Assembly (NCBI GenBank): GCA_900312665.1
Contig: ONZQ02000012.1
Span: forward strand, 1,165,957-1,229,956
Origin: Cephalotrichum gorgonifer
Taxonomy: Eukaryota; Ascomycota; Sordariomycetes; Microascales; Microascaceae
Direction: 5' to 3'
DNA length: 64,000 nt
Positions within the stretch are counted from its first letter, which is position 1; each line of letters starts with the position of its first letter. Shown one piece after another: positions 1-10,899 of the stretch. Under the pieces are notes generated by a model. The model was not told the origin of the DNA and ran no database searches. It was given only the letters and a program-made list of their open reading frames with translations. The position numbers and the translations under genes were made by a program.

Positions 1-748
1 ACTGCCCCCCGGGAGTGCCCGAGCCTACCTCCCCACCAGTCGTTGCCGGAGCGGGCAGGGAAAAACCTGGTCTCAGCTTGCAGGGTCTCACCATGTTTGG
101 ATTGGCCGTAGCAGCGGCGCTTGCTTTCTCACAATAGGAACTTCGTGTCGAGAAACGCCAATATCCTGGGAGAACAAGCTCTAGATATTGATACGATCCA
201 TCTACTCACTAATACTAATTCGATGTTATTTATAACTCATCAAATACCCTCTGGAAACCTAATTTCTTATCGAAGCTCGTCAAGTCTATTATCTTCAGGT
301 TGTGTGTTGATGCAGCAAGCAGTTTGAGGGACTCAGGTTAATAGATTCTACGCCTGCCTCCCCCCCGGGGTCTTGACACTCTTCGCCCTTTCCACTATAT
401 CTCTCCGAGAGTTCCACCCTCCACCGATGAAATAAGGTCTGTGAGCTTGGTATTAACTATCAATAAGCTGTGCTTGACTCTCCTCGAGCTCTGCAGCTTC
501 TAGACATGGTATTGACTATTTGAAAGTTGGAAGGCTACATCTAACATGATATAGAGTATTTCTGATGCTAGCTGTATTGGGCAAGGTAGGGTAGCGGTTC
601 TCTTTGGAATATTTCCTACTCCTTTCGATGGGCATGATCTCGAGCATGGAGCTCGCCCTGTCTCTGAAGTTTCTAAAGGACTATTTTGCGACAACAGAGC
701 GTTATGCGACATCCTTCGTCTGACAAGACCCTCGCTGCCATCCCCTCC
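1..748. other. No gene seen (left edge)
   Basis: Only short unrelated reading frames are present on either strand, and none resembles a known family. The right part is the 3' flank of the sugar transporter that ends at 749. Confidence 0.5.
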
Positions 749-2679
749 TTATTTTTCCTCCTTAATATCTTCTTCCTTGTGCATGGTTCCCTCAATGCCC
801 ACACATTTATACGCCCTAAACTTGCGCGCAGGGACACGATTCTGGAACATCTCCTGGAGCTCGAGGTAGGTGCGCCCCTTCATCTCAGGGAGGCAGAAGT
901 AGAGGTAGACACACATAGGCACAGAGAACGCAAAGAAGACTGTAGAATTTTAGCAGTTGAGCGACAAATTAGCTGTACCAGATAGGTATACGATGAACAT
1001 ACTGAAGCAGATTTTGGCGCCCAAATTGAGCTCGTCGGTGTTGATAAGATAAGGCATAACCTGGAGGACCATGCAGGACATGGCGGTGGCAGTCATGATG
1101 TTGATGGCGTATGTCTTTTGTCGTAGCACGGGGCTCGGGGTCTCGCCACCGATCGCATATGCGACGGCGCCAAGAGTAGCTTGGTACTGGTTCAGGTTAG
1201 AAATGCCCGGGGTAGACGGAGAGAAGGGGGAGGAACTTGCAGTAAACCCCCAGATGACCATGAGCGCAACGATTGCGTTCAGAGCCGACGGAGAGTTGAG
1301 AGTGCCGATACCGCCTATCAGGAGGAGACCAGCAGTCATGCCGATACACCCATAAACAATAATGGGGCGTCGGCCGATGCGATCGACTAGGGGCCAGGAA
1401 ACCATGTTCCCGACAAGTTGGATTGCGAACGCGGCTTGACCAATCGCTAGAGGATCGTTGACTCCAGCCAGGCGGAAGTAGTATCTAAAAAGGAACTCGA
1501 GTCAGAGGCATGTTATATCTTTTCATCCCTTATGATATCCCGTACGGGGTGTAAACTTACGTGAGGTATCCAGAGATAAAGTTGACACCAATAGTCTGCT
1601 GCGAAATGTATACCATGCAGATAATTAGTGTCCGCCGGCCATCGGGCCCCTTGAAGCACTGCAGCCAGTCGGTCACGGCACCAGACCTGGAAACCTCGGC
1701 CTCGGCCTCGACGGCCGCCTTTGTGACAGCGACGGCCTCGTCAACATTGAAGTTCGGCCCGTTGAACCTGCGGAAGGACTTCGCAGCCTCTTCGGTACGG
1801 CCCTTGATGATAAGCCACGACGGCGACTCGGGGAGAAAGAAGTATCCGCAGAGGAGCAAGCTGGGCGAGATAATTTGCGTTATTAGCGGGATCCTCCACT
1901 GCTGGTCTCCGTCGAGGGACTTGGACCCCATGATGCAGAGGGCATTAAGCCACTGGCCGAGGACAATCATCGTGTTCTTGCACGGTCGCAATGACCGGTT
2001 AGCCGATTCGTTCTAATCGCGAGGGGAGAACAGCACACGTACCACAAGAGTCAGGCAGATACCACGCATCTTGGTCGGTGCAAGCTCAGCGACAAACACA
2101 GGACCGAGCGAGTGACCCAGCCCCATGCCGAGGGTGGCAAGGAGCTTACCCCCCCAGAGCATCATGATGGTAGTGCTAAAGTATTGCCAGATAATCCCGC
2201 CAATGCACGCCATGCAGCCGATCATGATGGTGTTCTTCCGGCCGATTTTATCTGAGATCCACCCGGTTATGAAGGCCGAGACGAAAAGGCCAATGGTATT
2301 AGCAGCGTTGAGAATCTGCTGATCGGTAGCGGCAATGACCATCTTGCCGTCGACCTCTCTGCCGAAGCGCTCTAGGAAGGGGATGACGGCCATGAGTTTC
2401 CCGAGGGTGCTAATCTCGTATCCGAAGTTGACTGGGAGAAGGAAGATGTAAAAGCCTGATCCGTCACGTTAGCAGGGATGGGATGATCTAGAAATACATT
2501 TATCGTGGCTGGGGGGTAGAGGACATACACCACGCGAGGACACGCTTGTTTTCCTTTACATATTTCCAGGTGAGCTGATTGTCACCGGGCGGCGGTGTGC
2601 CAGCTTCCATGTGCTCGAACGAGCCTCTCTTCTCTGAGACACCCTCCACCTTTGGAGCGGCCCCTGTTGTATCTGCCAT
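749..2679 (-). CDS. MFS sugar transporter, maltose/hexose permease type
   Basis: Probable proton-coupled sugar importer of the plasma membrane, major facilitator superfamily (sugar porter family). The start at 2679 gives MADTTGAAPKVEG, followed by a hydrophilic N-terminus. Exon 1 ends at 2529 and the first intron is 2456-2528, which joins ..VLAWC to FYIFLLPVNFGYE. Further introns lie near 1990-2040, 1485-1560 and 935-980. Sugar-porter signatures are seen in order: DKIGRKN in the loop after TM2, PESPSWL after TM6, DRIGRRP in the second half, and PEMKGRTYLELQEMF after TM12. The stop (TAA) is at 749-751. The protein is about 540 residues, normal for the family. The substrate is not certain: the signatures suit alpha-glucoside or hexose permeases equally. 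No sugar-metabolism gene is adjacent. Confidence 0.88.
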
Positions 2680-3890
2680 GGGAGAAAGGTGTGACCCTGT
2701 GCTAGGGTGGAAAAGTAACGAGGTGTTTCTTTGCAAAGCTGAGGGTTTTGGGATGAAAGAAAGATTAGGATTCTGGGGTTAGATATAAGGGTCAATATGG
2801 GGTTATTATATGTTATCAGGACGACAGCGTTTTCGGAAACTGCATGTGAAGCATACTGCGTGTTCGCGGCCTAGCGTAACATACCAGCGAAGGTATTTGC
2901 ATCGAAACTTCCCTTTCGCTAATTCAAAAGACCAATCAGGCGACCTAGATTTTCTCTCCACCTACGCCGCTCTCGCCTTGTCCATTCTTTTACGGTTCGG
3001 CAGTCAACCGTAACACGCTAAACCTTGGATCTACCTGGGATTGGACGGGGCTGATGAGGTTGTGGGGTTGTGACCCTGCCCATGGGGTCCCCGCGCCGCT
3101 ACCCCATGTGGAAAGAGTCGCTTATTTCGGAAGGCGCCTGAAAGGGAAGTTCGAGGCACCGCCGCTAAGAACCACTTTAGGAAAAGCCTGAGATATCCGA
3201 GATAGACTGCAGGCTACGTCCCTGCTCACAGCAGAGTTTAAAATTCTGCCTCACCGGTTGCCAATATGATGGCTACAAAGTCATTAGAAGAAGCGCGTTG
3301 ATCGTATAAAATGGAGTATGAGAAATTCATCTTTGACTAACGAAGAGACCAAATCCACCCAGGACTACTACTGAATCTAATATGCATCAATTAGACCAAG
3401 TCAGTACGGGTAAGAGTTGAGATCTTCAGATCGTATGAAGGAAGGCTGACCGAGTAGCCAACCTAGGACCGTGCGCTGCTTGAAGCCCATGGCTTCGAGG
3501 TTTTTGTGTCGCCAGTGAAGAGATGTACCCACCAGGTTGCAGAAGCGGGGATGAAACCCGAATTAGGCCTAGTAAAGCGACTGGAGAGCTCCATTAGCGC
3601 AGTGGTTAACCCTTCCTATTTCAGTGCGTTTCGGCAGTTTTTTCCTGTTCCTACTCTACTTGGAATGCTTGTAATTTAAGACCCACTTGCCCAAGACTGA
3701 TTAGGACATATACAGGAGATCTTCCTGGGGAGAACAATCCTGTTAATATTTCGGGATGATATTTCGGCATCGGCATATCATACAGGAGGAGTAGGACCGG
3801 TCAGAACGTTGTATAACTACCGACAAGATTGGCAGTTTTGGTCTGAGTCCCACGATTCAGCTCTGTCATCCGACCGCGTCTATCCGGTAT
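2680..3890. other. Intergenic region, no protein gene seen
   Basis: About 1.2 kb between the sugar transporter's 5' end and the kinesin gene's 3' end. It contains the transporter promoter and a possible tRNA-like fragment near 3590-3625. No conserved reading frame was recognised. Confidence 0.45.
3590..3625 (+). other. tRNA-like 5'-half fragment
   Basis: The stretch contains TTAGCGCAGTGGTTAAC, which matches a eukaryotic tRNA D-arm/A-box in the expected position after a GCTCCA-like acceptor strand. No GGTTCGA-type B box or matching 3' acceptor strand follows within 100 bases, so no full tRNA can be folded. It may be a truncated tRNA pseudogene, the head of a tRNA-derived SINE, or chance. Confidence 0.2.
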
Positions 3891-5864
3891 TCAAACTGTT
3901 TCATAATAGTACCGAGTCGCCATATCGTACTCCAGGAACACCTCGGCGTACATAGCTTCAACTTCGACAGCAGTTTGATGCCACAGGTACACCTCGTAGG
4001 AACCGGCCATGACCCCAGGTGAGACCCGTGCGCACCTATACCTCGTTGCGTTCTGGGACTCATCAGGGATCCTCTCCTCTGGAGCCAACACCACGGCCAG
4101 CTGTCTTGATTCGTCGTCAGGAGAAGCCCATGCAACCACCATCCCAGGTCGAATCCGCTGCTTGAAGGGCAAATCAGCCACCTCAGGCCTGGGGTCAACG
4201 CTCGACAATCCATACGCCCCTTGGCGCTCACGAGTCACGGAGGCTTCGGTAGCTTTCTGGGCTCTAGCAGCACGCGTCGAGTCAACATGCAGCCGCCAGA
4301 ACTTCGCCTGGAAAGCACGCGCTTGGTCCTCCGTGACCCCGGATACCTTCAGGCATCTGGTTAGGAATTCCGGGACCGGGAGACGAAGCATCTGGGCGCC
4401 CGTCTCATAAGGCGCTAGTATCTCCGCAGATACGGGTGGGGTTCCGGACTAGTATGGGACTTGTAAGCTGAGGAGGGGCCATTGTGGCGCTACGGGCGTC
4501 TTAGAAACTTACGCTTTTCTCAGCCCACTCTCTGAACTGCTCGTTCGACCACGTAGCTGGCCTTGAAGCGTCATACCTAGGAGGCCTCGCTTTGGGGGTA
4601 GGTACTCGAAGCATCTCTGCATACCGAAGCGTGTTCTTACTCGCGCCAACATCCGCCAAACTAGGATTGATGCACGCGACAACAACAGTCCGACAGCCCC
4701 GCACAGTCGCCGGATCAAAGACATGCTTTAGAATCCTCGTGAGGGATGCCTGGCGGAAGGGAATGTGTGATTTACTCGGCGTCTTCTCACTCCCAGAGAC
4801 AGGATCAAGCGTCGCCCGTCCCCGGATGCAGTCCTTCAGCACGGCCAGACTGGCATTAATCTCACGAGCTTCCTTCATACGGTCGGCGCTGTGTGCAGAA
4901 ACGTCACGCGCAGCCTCGGATCCGGCGAGGTCGATGAGGTAGAGGAGGCCGTCTTCGAGCTCGGGAAGGGCAGCGTTCTCGAGCCTGATGCGACAAATGG
5001 CATGCGACCTCGAGGAAGCGTCGTTCTTCTGGGTAAAGGCTGTGGAACGGAAGCGGGCCGCATTTTCGATATGGGTTAGGATGGAAATACCGTCCTCGAC
5101 GAGGTGCTCTGATGAACCGGCAAGGTGAGTGGAGCCGAAGGAATCCTCAAGGATCGACACTGGCTTGCGGGAGTTGAGCAGATCTGTAGTGAATATTAGC
5201 AATGCATAATTCATACTATCTAGGACGTTGCGATGCATGCGTTGCACGCTTACCAAAGGCCGAGTTGCCGGTCAGTTCGATAATAGAGAGATAAATGCGC
5301 CGAGATCCTTCAAGCTCACCGGCCATGAGGGTTTTCGCGACGAGTGTTTCTAGGGCACCCACAGTAAAGGTCTTTCCCGACCCGGTCTGGCCGTAGGCGA
5401 ACATCGTACTCACACCTCCACTCCATGCCCAGTGGACAAGCGGTTGGACAAGCTCGTTGAAGATCACTTCGCTAGTGTCATCAGCTGTAAAGACACGGTC
5501 TACACCAAAGCTCGTCGACTTTAAAAATTAGCTGTGCTACGCTTCGAACGGCGAGAAAGTCTAGAGGGGGTTATACATTTAGAGCCGGGGTGCCTCGAAT
5601 GGTCTTCCGTAACTCGTGTAGATCGACGATACACTTGCTATTTGCGCGCGGGAAGACACCGGGCACGATACCGGACGACGTCTCATCTGGTAACATGGGG
5701 CGAAGACGGGTCGCGATGGTAATATCAGGGTTCCCGATGGCATCCTGCTTGCCGCCAGTTGCGGTGGGTTTAAAGGCGTCGACCAGCGCGAGGAAGCGAC
5801 TGGTGTTTTCTAACAAGAATTGGTCCATGATTTCAGCGTTGACATGTGCTTTGCTAGGAGGCAC
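3891..5864 (-). CDS. Kinesin-motor protein, short, kinesin-13/KIF24-like
   Basis: Microtubule-based ATPase. Four exons join cleanly: 5864-5577, 5518-5254, 5183-4513 and 4448-3891, giving 593 residues. The motor core is complete: the N-terminal strand ITIATRLRP, the P-loop GQTGSGKT, switch I as NDASSRSH, switch II as DLAGSE, and the INASLAVLKDCI and RYAEML segments that end the motor domain. The sequence around ELTGNSAFDLLNSRK, and the short stretch before the motor, resemble kinesin-13 proteins. After the motor comes a tail of roughly 200 residues with no obvious coiled coil; it includes a segment (PGMVVAWASPDDESRQLAVVLAPEE) not recognised from known kinesins. It lacks the long stalk of transport kinesins, so a microtubule-end or regulatory role is more likely than cargo transport. 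The family assignment within the kinesins is tentative. Confidence 0.9.
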
Positions 5865-6401
5865 GATTGATTGATTTAGTGGTAGGGTTAGGCTATGTCC
5901 CGTCGGACAATACTGTCGGAAGAGTGAAATATATACACGGAAAATTAAGCTTAGGCAACAGTATTAATGGGACGCCAAATCTGGACAAGGATCGAGGTAT
6001 CATCGTTGCCCAGGAGATTGATAACTCTATCTAGATTAGGAAAGGTTGAACATGTCAAGGACTTAAGGTCACGGGACTGGTAGCGGCTCGATGATGCGGG
6101 CAATTATGACCAATGGTTTAACTATTCCGATATCGGCAGTTAGTCTGTCCAATGCGTCATAGTGCGATGAGAGCATCACTCTTTTACTGTCTTCCATAGT
6201 ATTCTGGGCCTAACAAGGGATTTAGTGCGACGATCTATGACACCAAATACCCGAGAAGAGATCTACACAAGGTTAGCATATAGGGTCTGCCCGCCCCTTC
6301 CTTTACTAGTCGGGTTGTTCCTCTCATCTTCATCCCTTGGGACATTTTTCTTCCCTAGGGTCTCTTTCTACTAACATATTCCTCCCAGAAATATCGGCAG
6401 G
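5865..6401. promoter_or_regulatory. Divergent promoter region, kinesin / cation exchanger
   Basis: 537 bp between two divergent start codons. It must contain both promoters. No distinctive operator or repeat was recognised. Confidence 0.4.
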
Positions 6402-7564
6402 ATGATAGACGCGAATAGTATAGCATATAATGCAGCAGCATTCATCAGCACGTTGTTCCTCCTGGAGTTCGGTGCCGACAAGTTCGTCGACCACACGGCC
6501 ATCACAGCACGACGTACTGGGATTTCTGACACAGTGATTGCGCTCCTAACCGCAGGTGCCGAATGGGAAGAGGTAAGCCTGTCGAAGTCTTCGGCTCAGA
6601 CAAACAGGTTTCTGACTGGTTGATATACAATCTATAGCTCATAGTGGTTATTTCCACACTTTCCCAAGGTCGGCCCTCCCTGGCTATAGGCAATATAGTC
6701 GGGGCTGCTATCTCGAACATCCTCGGTGCTTTCTCGCTCGGTCTCTTATTTGGGCAAACACAAGCGCCCACCGAGTTCGATCGAAGTTCTAGGATATACT
6801 CAGCCCTCTTGCTCATCGTTACTACATTTTGCATGCCTATTTCATGCTTTCAACAAAAGGATGCTTGGTTTGCTTTCGGAATCCTATTGATCGTCGCCTT
6901 TGCGATATACATCATCTCGATAGGCTTGGCTATCAGTCGGGGGACGGTTTCCGCTCCAGAAGACTCGGACGACGATACTAGTGATGAGAGTGATGGGGAA
7001 TCAGCCCGTCATGATACACGAGAGTACGAAGAAACCGACGCGCTCATACACTCGCCACACTCTCCTACACCTCGACATTTTGAGCCGCGTGCGAGACCGC
7101 ATGGCTTGCACTACCACGTCGCATACCTCGTCTTTGGTTTCTTGGCGATCTTCCTGTCCGGCTATGTTTTATCCCAAGCCGCGATAAATATTATAGATGC
7201 TACCGGATCATCCGATGTTCTGTTCGGGGTTGTCATCCTCGCCATTGCTACCACCCTTCCCGAAAAATTCGTCGCCGTTCTCAGCGGCCACCGAGGTCAC
7301 CTCGGGATTCTTACTGCCAATACTGCCGGAAGCAATATTTTTTTACTATCTCTCTGTATGGGAATCGTCATGGTGAACACACCGGGGGATTTTAATGGCG
7401 GCAGTGTTAATATTTTCGAGTTGGCAGTACTATGGGGATCAACTCTTGCTTTTACGCTGACGGTCTGGATCGGCGGCAGATTCAATCGGTGGATTGGAGC
7501 TTTGATGCTAGTAGGTTACGTTGTCTTCATCATGCTGGAAGTTACTGTCATCCACCATGATTAA
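6402..7564 (+). CDS. CaCA-family cation (Na+/Ca2+-type) exchanger
   Basis: Membrane antiporter of the Ca2+:cation antiporter superfamily. Exon 1 is 6402-6572 and one 65-nt intron (6573-6637) joins ..AGAEWEE to LIVVISTLSQGRPSLAIG. The two inverted alpha-repeats are visible: the first includes GNIVGAAISNILGAFSLGLLFG, the second FGVVILAIATTLPEKFVAVLSG followed by NTAGSNIFLLSLCMG. Between them is an acidic, Ser-rich cytosolic loop of about 60 residues (EDSDDDTSDESDGE), as expected for this family. The protein is about 360 residues with roughly ten membrane spans, closer to the YrbG-like small exchangers than to large vacuolar CAX proteins. In the first repeat the usual acidic and polar residues are partly replaced (GAEWEE, GAAISN), so ion selectivity cannot be read from the sequence. 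Confidence 0.85.
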
Positions 7565-8017
7565 CGGCTACACAGCCAGGTCGGATTTTTGGTGTGTTGC
7601 ATCACGGTTGTTGGATGGGTTATTTTTGGGGGGCACCGCCCTGAAACACGACCATTCTAGGAACGTCCGCCTCGGGTTTTTCCTGCCCAGCGAGAAATAC
7701 ACGATAGATATTTAGATCCTTTGAAACTGATTCCAGCCGGACCAGTGTTAGGCACGATGCTGTGGCGTTTAATACAGCCGGGCGCAAATAGAACATGCGG
7801 TGCACTCTCACGGGTATCGGAATAAGTGAAACGAGGAGCGTTCGCCAACACGGGGAAGCGTCAGTTGTAGAAATCTGTAAATTAAACATGCCAAGGCTAA
7901 CCAGAGACGATTAGATCAATGAGCTGCCAAGAGTATTGCAATTAGCTTCTTTTATTCCTATCCATTCTCAAGCCCTATTCACATTCTACATCCAGGTAGC
8001 CGAAAGCATCCCTCATA
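7565..8017. other. Intergenic region, no gene seen
   Basis: About 450 bp holding the exchanger terminator and the promoter of the small secreted protein gene. Nothing else is recognised. Confidence 0.4.
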
Positions 8018-8604
8018 ATGCTCTACTCTATTACCCTTGCCTGCGTGGCAGCAATCCTCCCCGTCCTTGCCGAAGAGCTTGGCGCAGAGGATGTCCCACC
8101 AGCTTGCAAGACTATCTGCGAGCCCATCGCCACGCTCACCAACATATGCAATATCGACCCTAATGAGGGCGGTGCAAATGACGATAAGCGGCGTGGTCTT
8201 CACCTGCGGGAGGTTGATGAAGCCGACGAGCCTATTGAGGCGAGTTGTATCTGCACAAACAAGAGCTTTGATGTCGCCTCTGTGATGGCACTTTGCGCGG
8301 GTTGCCTTACTCAGAATGGCGCAGAGACAGAGGGTAAGGTCCATATCCGTGCACACCAACTCCAACATACCTGCGGCTAACACCCCCAACAGATGCCGAC
8401 AAAATCATGTCCCAATGTTCATTCACGTCCACTTCGTATGTGGCATCAGCAACTTCCCAGGTCATAGGAATCCAGGTGCAGGCAACGAAACCTGCAGTGC
8501 CGACATCGTCATCGTCTACATCGACAGACACCAGTGGTGCCAATAGGATGTTGATTCCAGGTATTGCCGTTTTGGGGCTCGAGCTCATGGCGTGGACGTT
8601 GTGA
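8018..8604 (+). CDS. Small secreted Cys-rich protein, CFEM-like, probably GPI-anchored
   Basis: Two exons: the first ends after GAETE near 8332, and the intron runs to the AG just before DADKIMSQC near 8394. Residues 1-18 (MLYSITLACVAAILPVLA) form a signal peptide. The mature part has eight cysteines in the order C-x3-C, C, C-x-C, C-x2-C, C (from CKTIC to SQCSF), reminiscent of CFEM domains, although the third-to-fourth spacing is longer than usual and contains an acidic, basic-rich insert. The tail is Ser/Thr-rich (VPTSSSSTSTDTSGAN) and ends in a short hydrophobic stretch, as in GPI-anchored wall proteins. Such proteins act at the cell surface in adhesion, haem/iron binding or host interaction; which applies here cannot be told. 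The protein is about 175 residues. Confidence 0.75.
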
Positions 8605-8909
8605 TGGACTTGAGCGGGGATTTAGCGCCAACGACGGTATGTAATATAACTAGGAGGTGGAATTTCCTTGTCCTATGAAAGCAAAATGAAGGCAATATAT
8701 ATATGAGGATATCCAATGAAGTAGCAAAGGTGGAATGTAGCTGATATAAAGCAACTCTTTATAATACTATCTATGATTCAACTATCTAATAGTCCCATGT
8801 GGGATCAATTCTCTGAACAGTTATGTGAGAGAATACCCTGAATATATAGCAACAGGTGGCACTATTATTTCATTTATAGAATGTGGGGGTAGGGATTGTA
8901 CTCAAAGTA
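8605..8909. other. AT-rich intergenic region
   Basis: About 300 bp of AT-rich sequence, including an ATATATATAT run near 8694-8703, between two convergent genes. No gene is seen. Confidence 0.4.
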
Positions 8910-10186
8910 TTATGAAGGAGTCCCATTAGTAGGATTGAGAAGGCCAGTCTCATTGAACTTGTACTTCTCCTCCTCATCCTGGAATCAGTTAGCTGAAAGT
9001 TCCCCAGACGTGGTCACGGAACGGCAAAATTACCCAGTATTTGTTGAATCCAACACCTTCACACACGTCGCCATAGGAAAGAATCATAGGCGGCGCGCCG
9101 ACGGTCATGCTCTGCTTGAGAGCTTCTAGAGTCTCTCGGATGCTCTTGAGCTTAGCCGCAACTAGAGTCCAGGGGTAGGCCACAGCGCAGAATCCAATCT
9201 CCGCAAGGTCCTTTGCAGAGAGGTTCTCGGTCTTGCCACCCTCGATTACTGTGAAAAAGATGTTCGTTAGCGGAGCTCTCCCGTATCTCCTTCTTGCGCG
9301 TAACGAAGCGAAAATTAATTGGATAATCACTTACTGTTGGCGAAAACAGGCATGTTGAGGTCTTTGACGCACTGAGCCATGGCAGCCTTATCCGGGAGAG
9401 CCTCGACGAACACGGCGTCAACGCCAATCCTCTTGAACTCCTGGGCGCGGGCCATGGCCTCGTCCCAGCCGTGGATGAGGGCGTCGGTCCGGGCAAGAAC
9501 AAAGATATCGAGGCCCTGGTCACGGGCGTCACAGGCGGCCTGGATACGGGCAAAAGCCTCGCCTCGCGAGACAACTGACTTGCCCTTGGTGTGTCCGCAG
9601 CCTGTTATAGTTTAGCTTGCTGATAATTCCTGGTGTATTGTGGGATATGCGGCAAGGCGGGGGGAGAGGGGTTAACATTGACACAGGTGAGGGACTCACG
9701 CTTTGGCCAGGTCTGATCCTCAATCATGACACCGGCAGCACCGGCCTGCGCGAAGCACTCGACGGTCCTCTTGACGTTCATAGGACTGCCGTAGCCGGTA
9801 TCGCCGTCCGCCATGACAGGGACGGTCGTCTGCCGGCAGGCCTCCTTGATCTTGTCGCACACCTCCTCCATGGCGATGTATCCCGTGTCGGGTAGTCCGT
9901 AGGAGCTGGACACGGTGTAGCCAGCGAGAAAGACCATCGGGAAGCCGGCCTCCTCAACTAGGCGAGAGGAGAGGCCGTCATACGAGCAGCAGTGAGCCAT
10001 GATCTTGGAGGGGTCCCGGGAGGCCTCGAGCATCATAGACCGAAGCCTCGAGGCTTGGAGGGAGGGGATCTTGCCGCGGACATTGGGTAGGTTGAGAGTG
10101 AGGTTTCCGTTGGGCTCGGGATTGGCGGCGAGTGGCTGCTCGAACTTGAAGGGGTAGGGGACCGTGTTGACAATGGACTTGGACAT
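8910..10186 (-). CDS. PEP mutase / isocitrate lyase superfamily enzyme
   Basis: A TIM-barrel enzyme of the PEP-mutase/isocitrate-lyase superfamily (methylisocitrate lyase, oxaloacetase and carboxy-PEP mutase relatives), which makes or breaks C-C or C-P bonds in small oxoacids using Mg2+. The start at 10186 gives MSKSIVNTVPYPF. Visible motifs are the SYDGLSSRLVEEAGF opening, MADGDTGYG (metal/substrate loop) and, split by an intron, the active-site loop KRCGH: ..EDQTWPK joins to RCGHTKGKSVVSRGEA near 9600-9700. VLARTDAL follows. Two more introns lie near 9236-9335 and 8978-9034; the last exon encodes DEEEKYKFNETGLLNPTNG and stops at 8910-8912. The length of about 350 residues suits the short, single-domain members, not true isocitrate lyase. 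The exact reaction is undetermined. No phosphonate genes are nearby. Confidence 0.85.
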
Positions 10187-10899
10187 GTTGGCAAATGAAA
10201 TTATTCCCTGTAAATCTACAGAGGGTAAGGCGTCGGCCGCTGGTGTTGGGGCGAATGGAAGTGGGAATGAGAATGCAGATGCGAATGCTCGATGGGCAGT
10301 CTAATAATCGGTGGACCTGGAGAAGATGAAGAAAGATCTAGAGCGCGTTGGCACAGAGAGGAAAGATCATTGTGAGAACCAAGCGCTCAACTTCGTCTTA
10401 TAGCAATGTCTTCCGACGACCCAAAATCGGCTTCCGGAAACCCCCGGCGGTTGCGGCGTTTCTCCTGGAACCGTTCATGGCCGGAGGCCCCGGCAACCCA
10501 AGGAGACTTGCGGAAAGCCAAGGACTCCCCTCGTTTATGGGCCGCGGGCCGATGTGGGGTAGCTGCGGAGAAAAAGGATGGCAGGATCTGCGGGGCCCCG
10601 CAAACTTCACCGTCGACCCGCTAATTTACTTTGGGAAAAACCTGGGGTATGGTTGGGTAGGGGCGCCAGGACATAGGCAAAATGACTGATCAGTGCTTGG
10701 CTCGGATATTGGGAGGCTTCGAAAAACTATTAAGGCTTCGGATTGCTAACCCTTTCTCGACTCTCATGCTCACAACTCTTCGTCCACTATCCTCCTCCTC
10801 CTCTCCTCTATACATTCATGCACTTCCTCTCTAAACATCATTCAGTGTCCATTGTTTGGACACCAACCAAGTGCCTTGCCTGGCTGAAGAGCCTCAGCC
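10187..10899. promoter_or_regulatory. Divergent promoter region
   Basis: About 710 bp between the start of the PEP-mutase-family gene and that of the MFS transporter. A pyrimidine-rich stretch (about 10780-10830) precedes the transporter start, as is common in fungal promoters. No conserved coding frame is seen. Confidence 0.4.
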
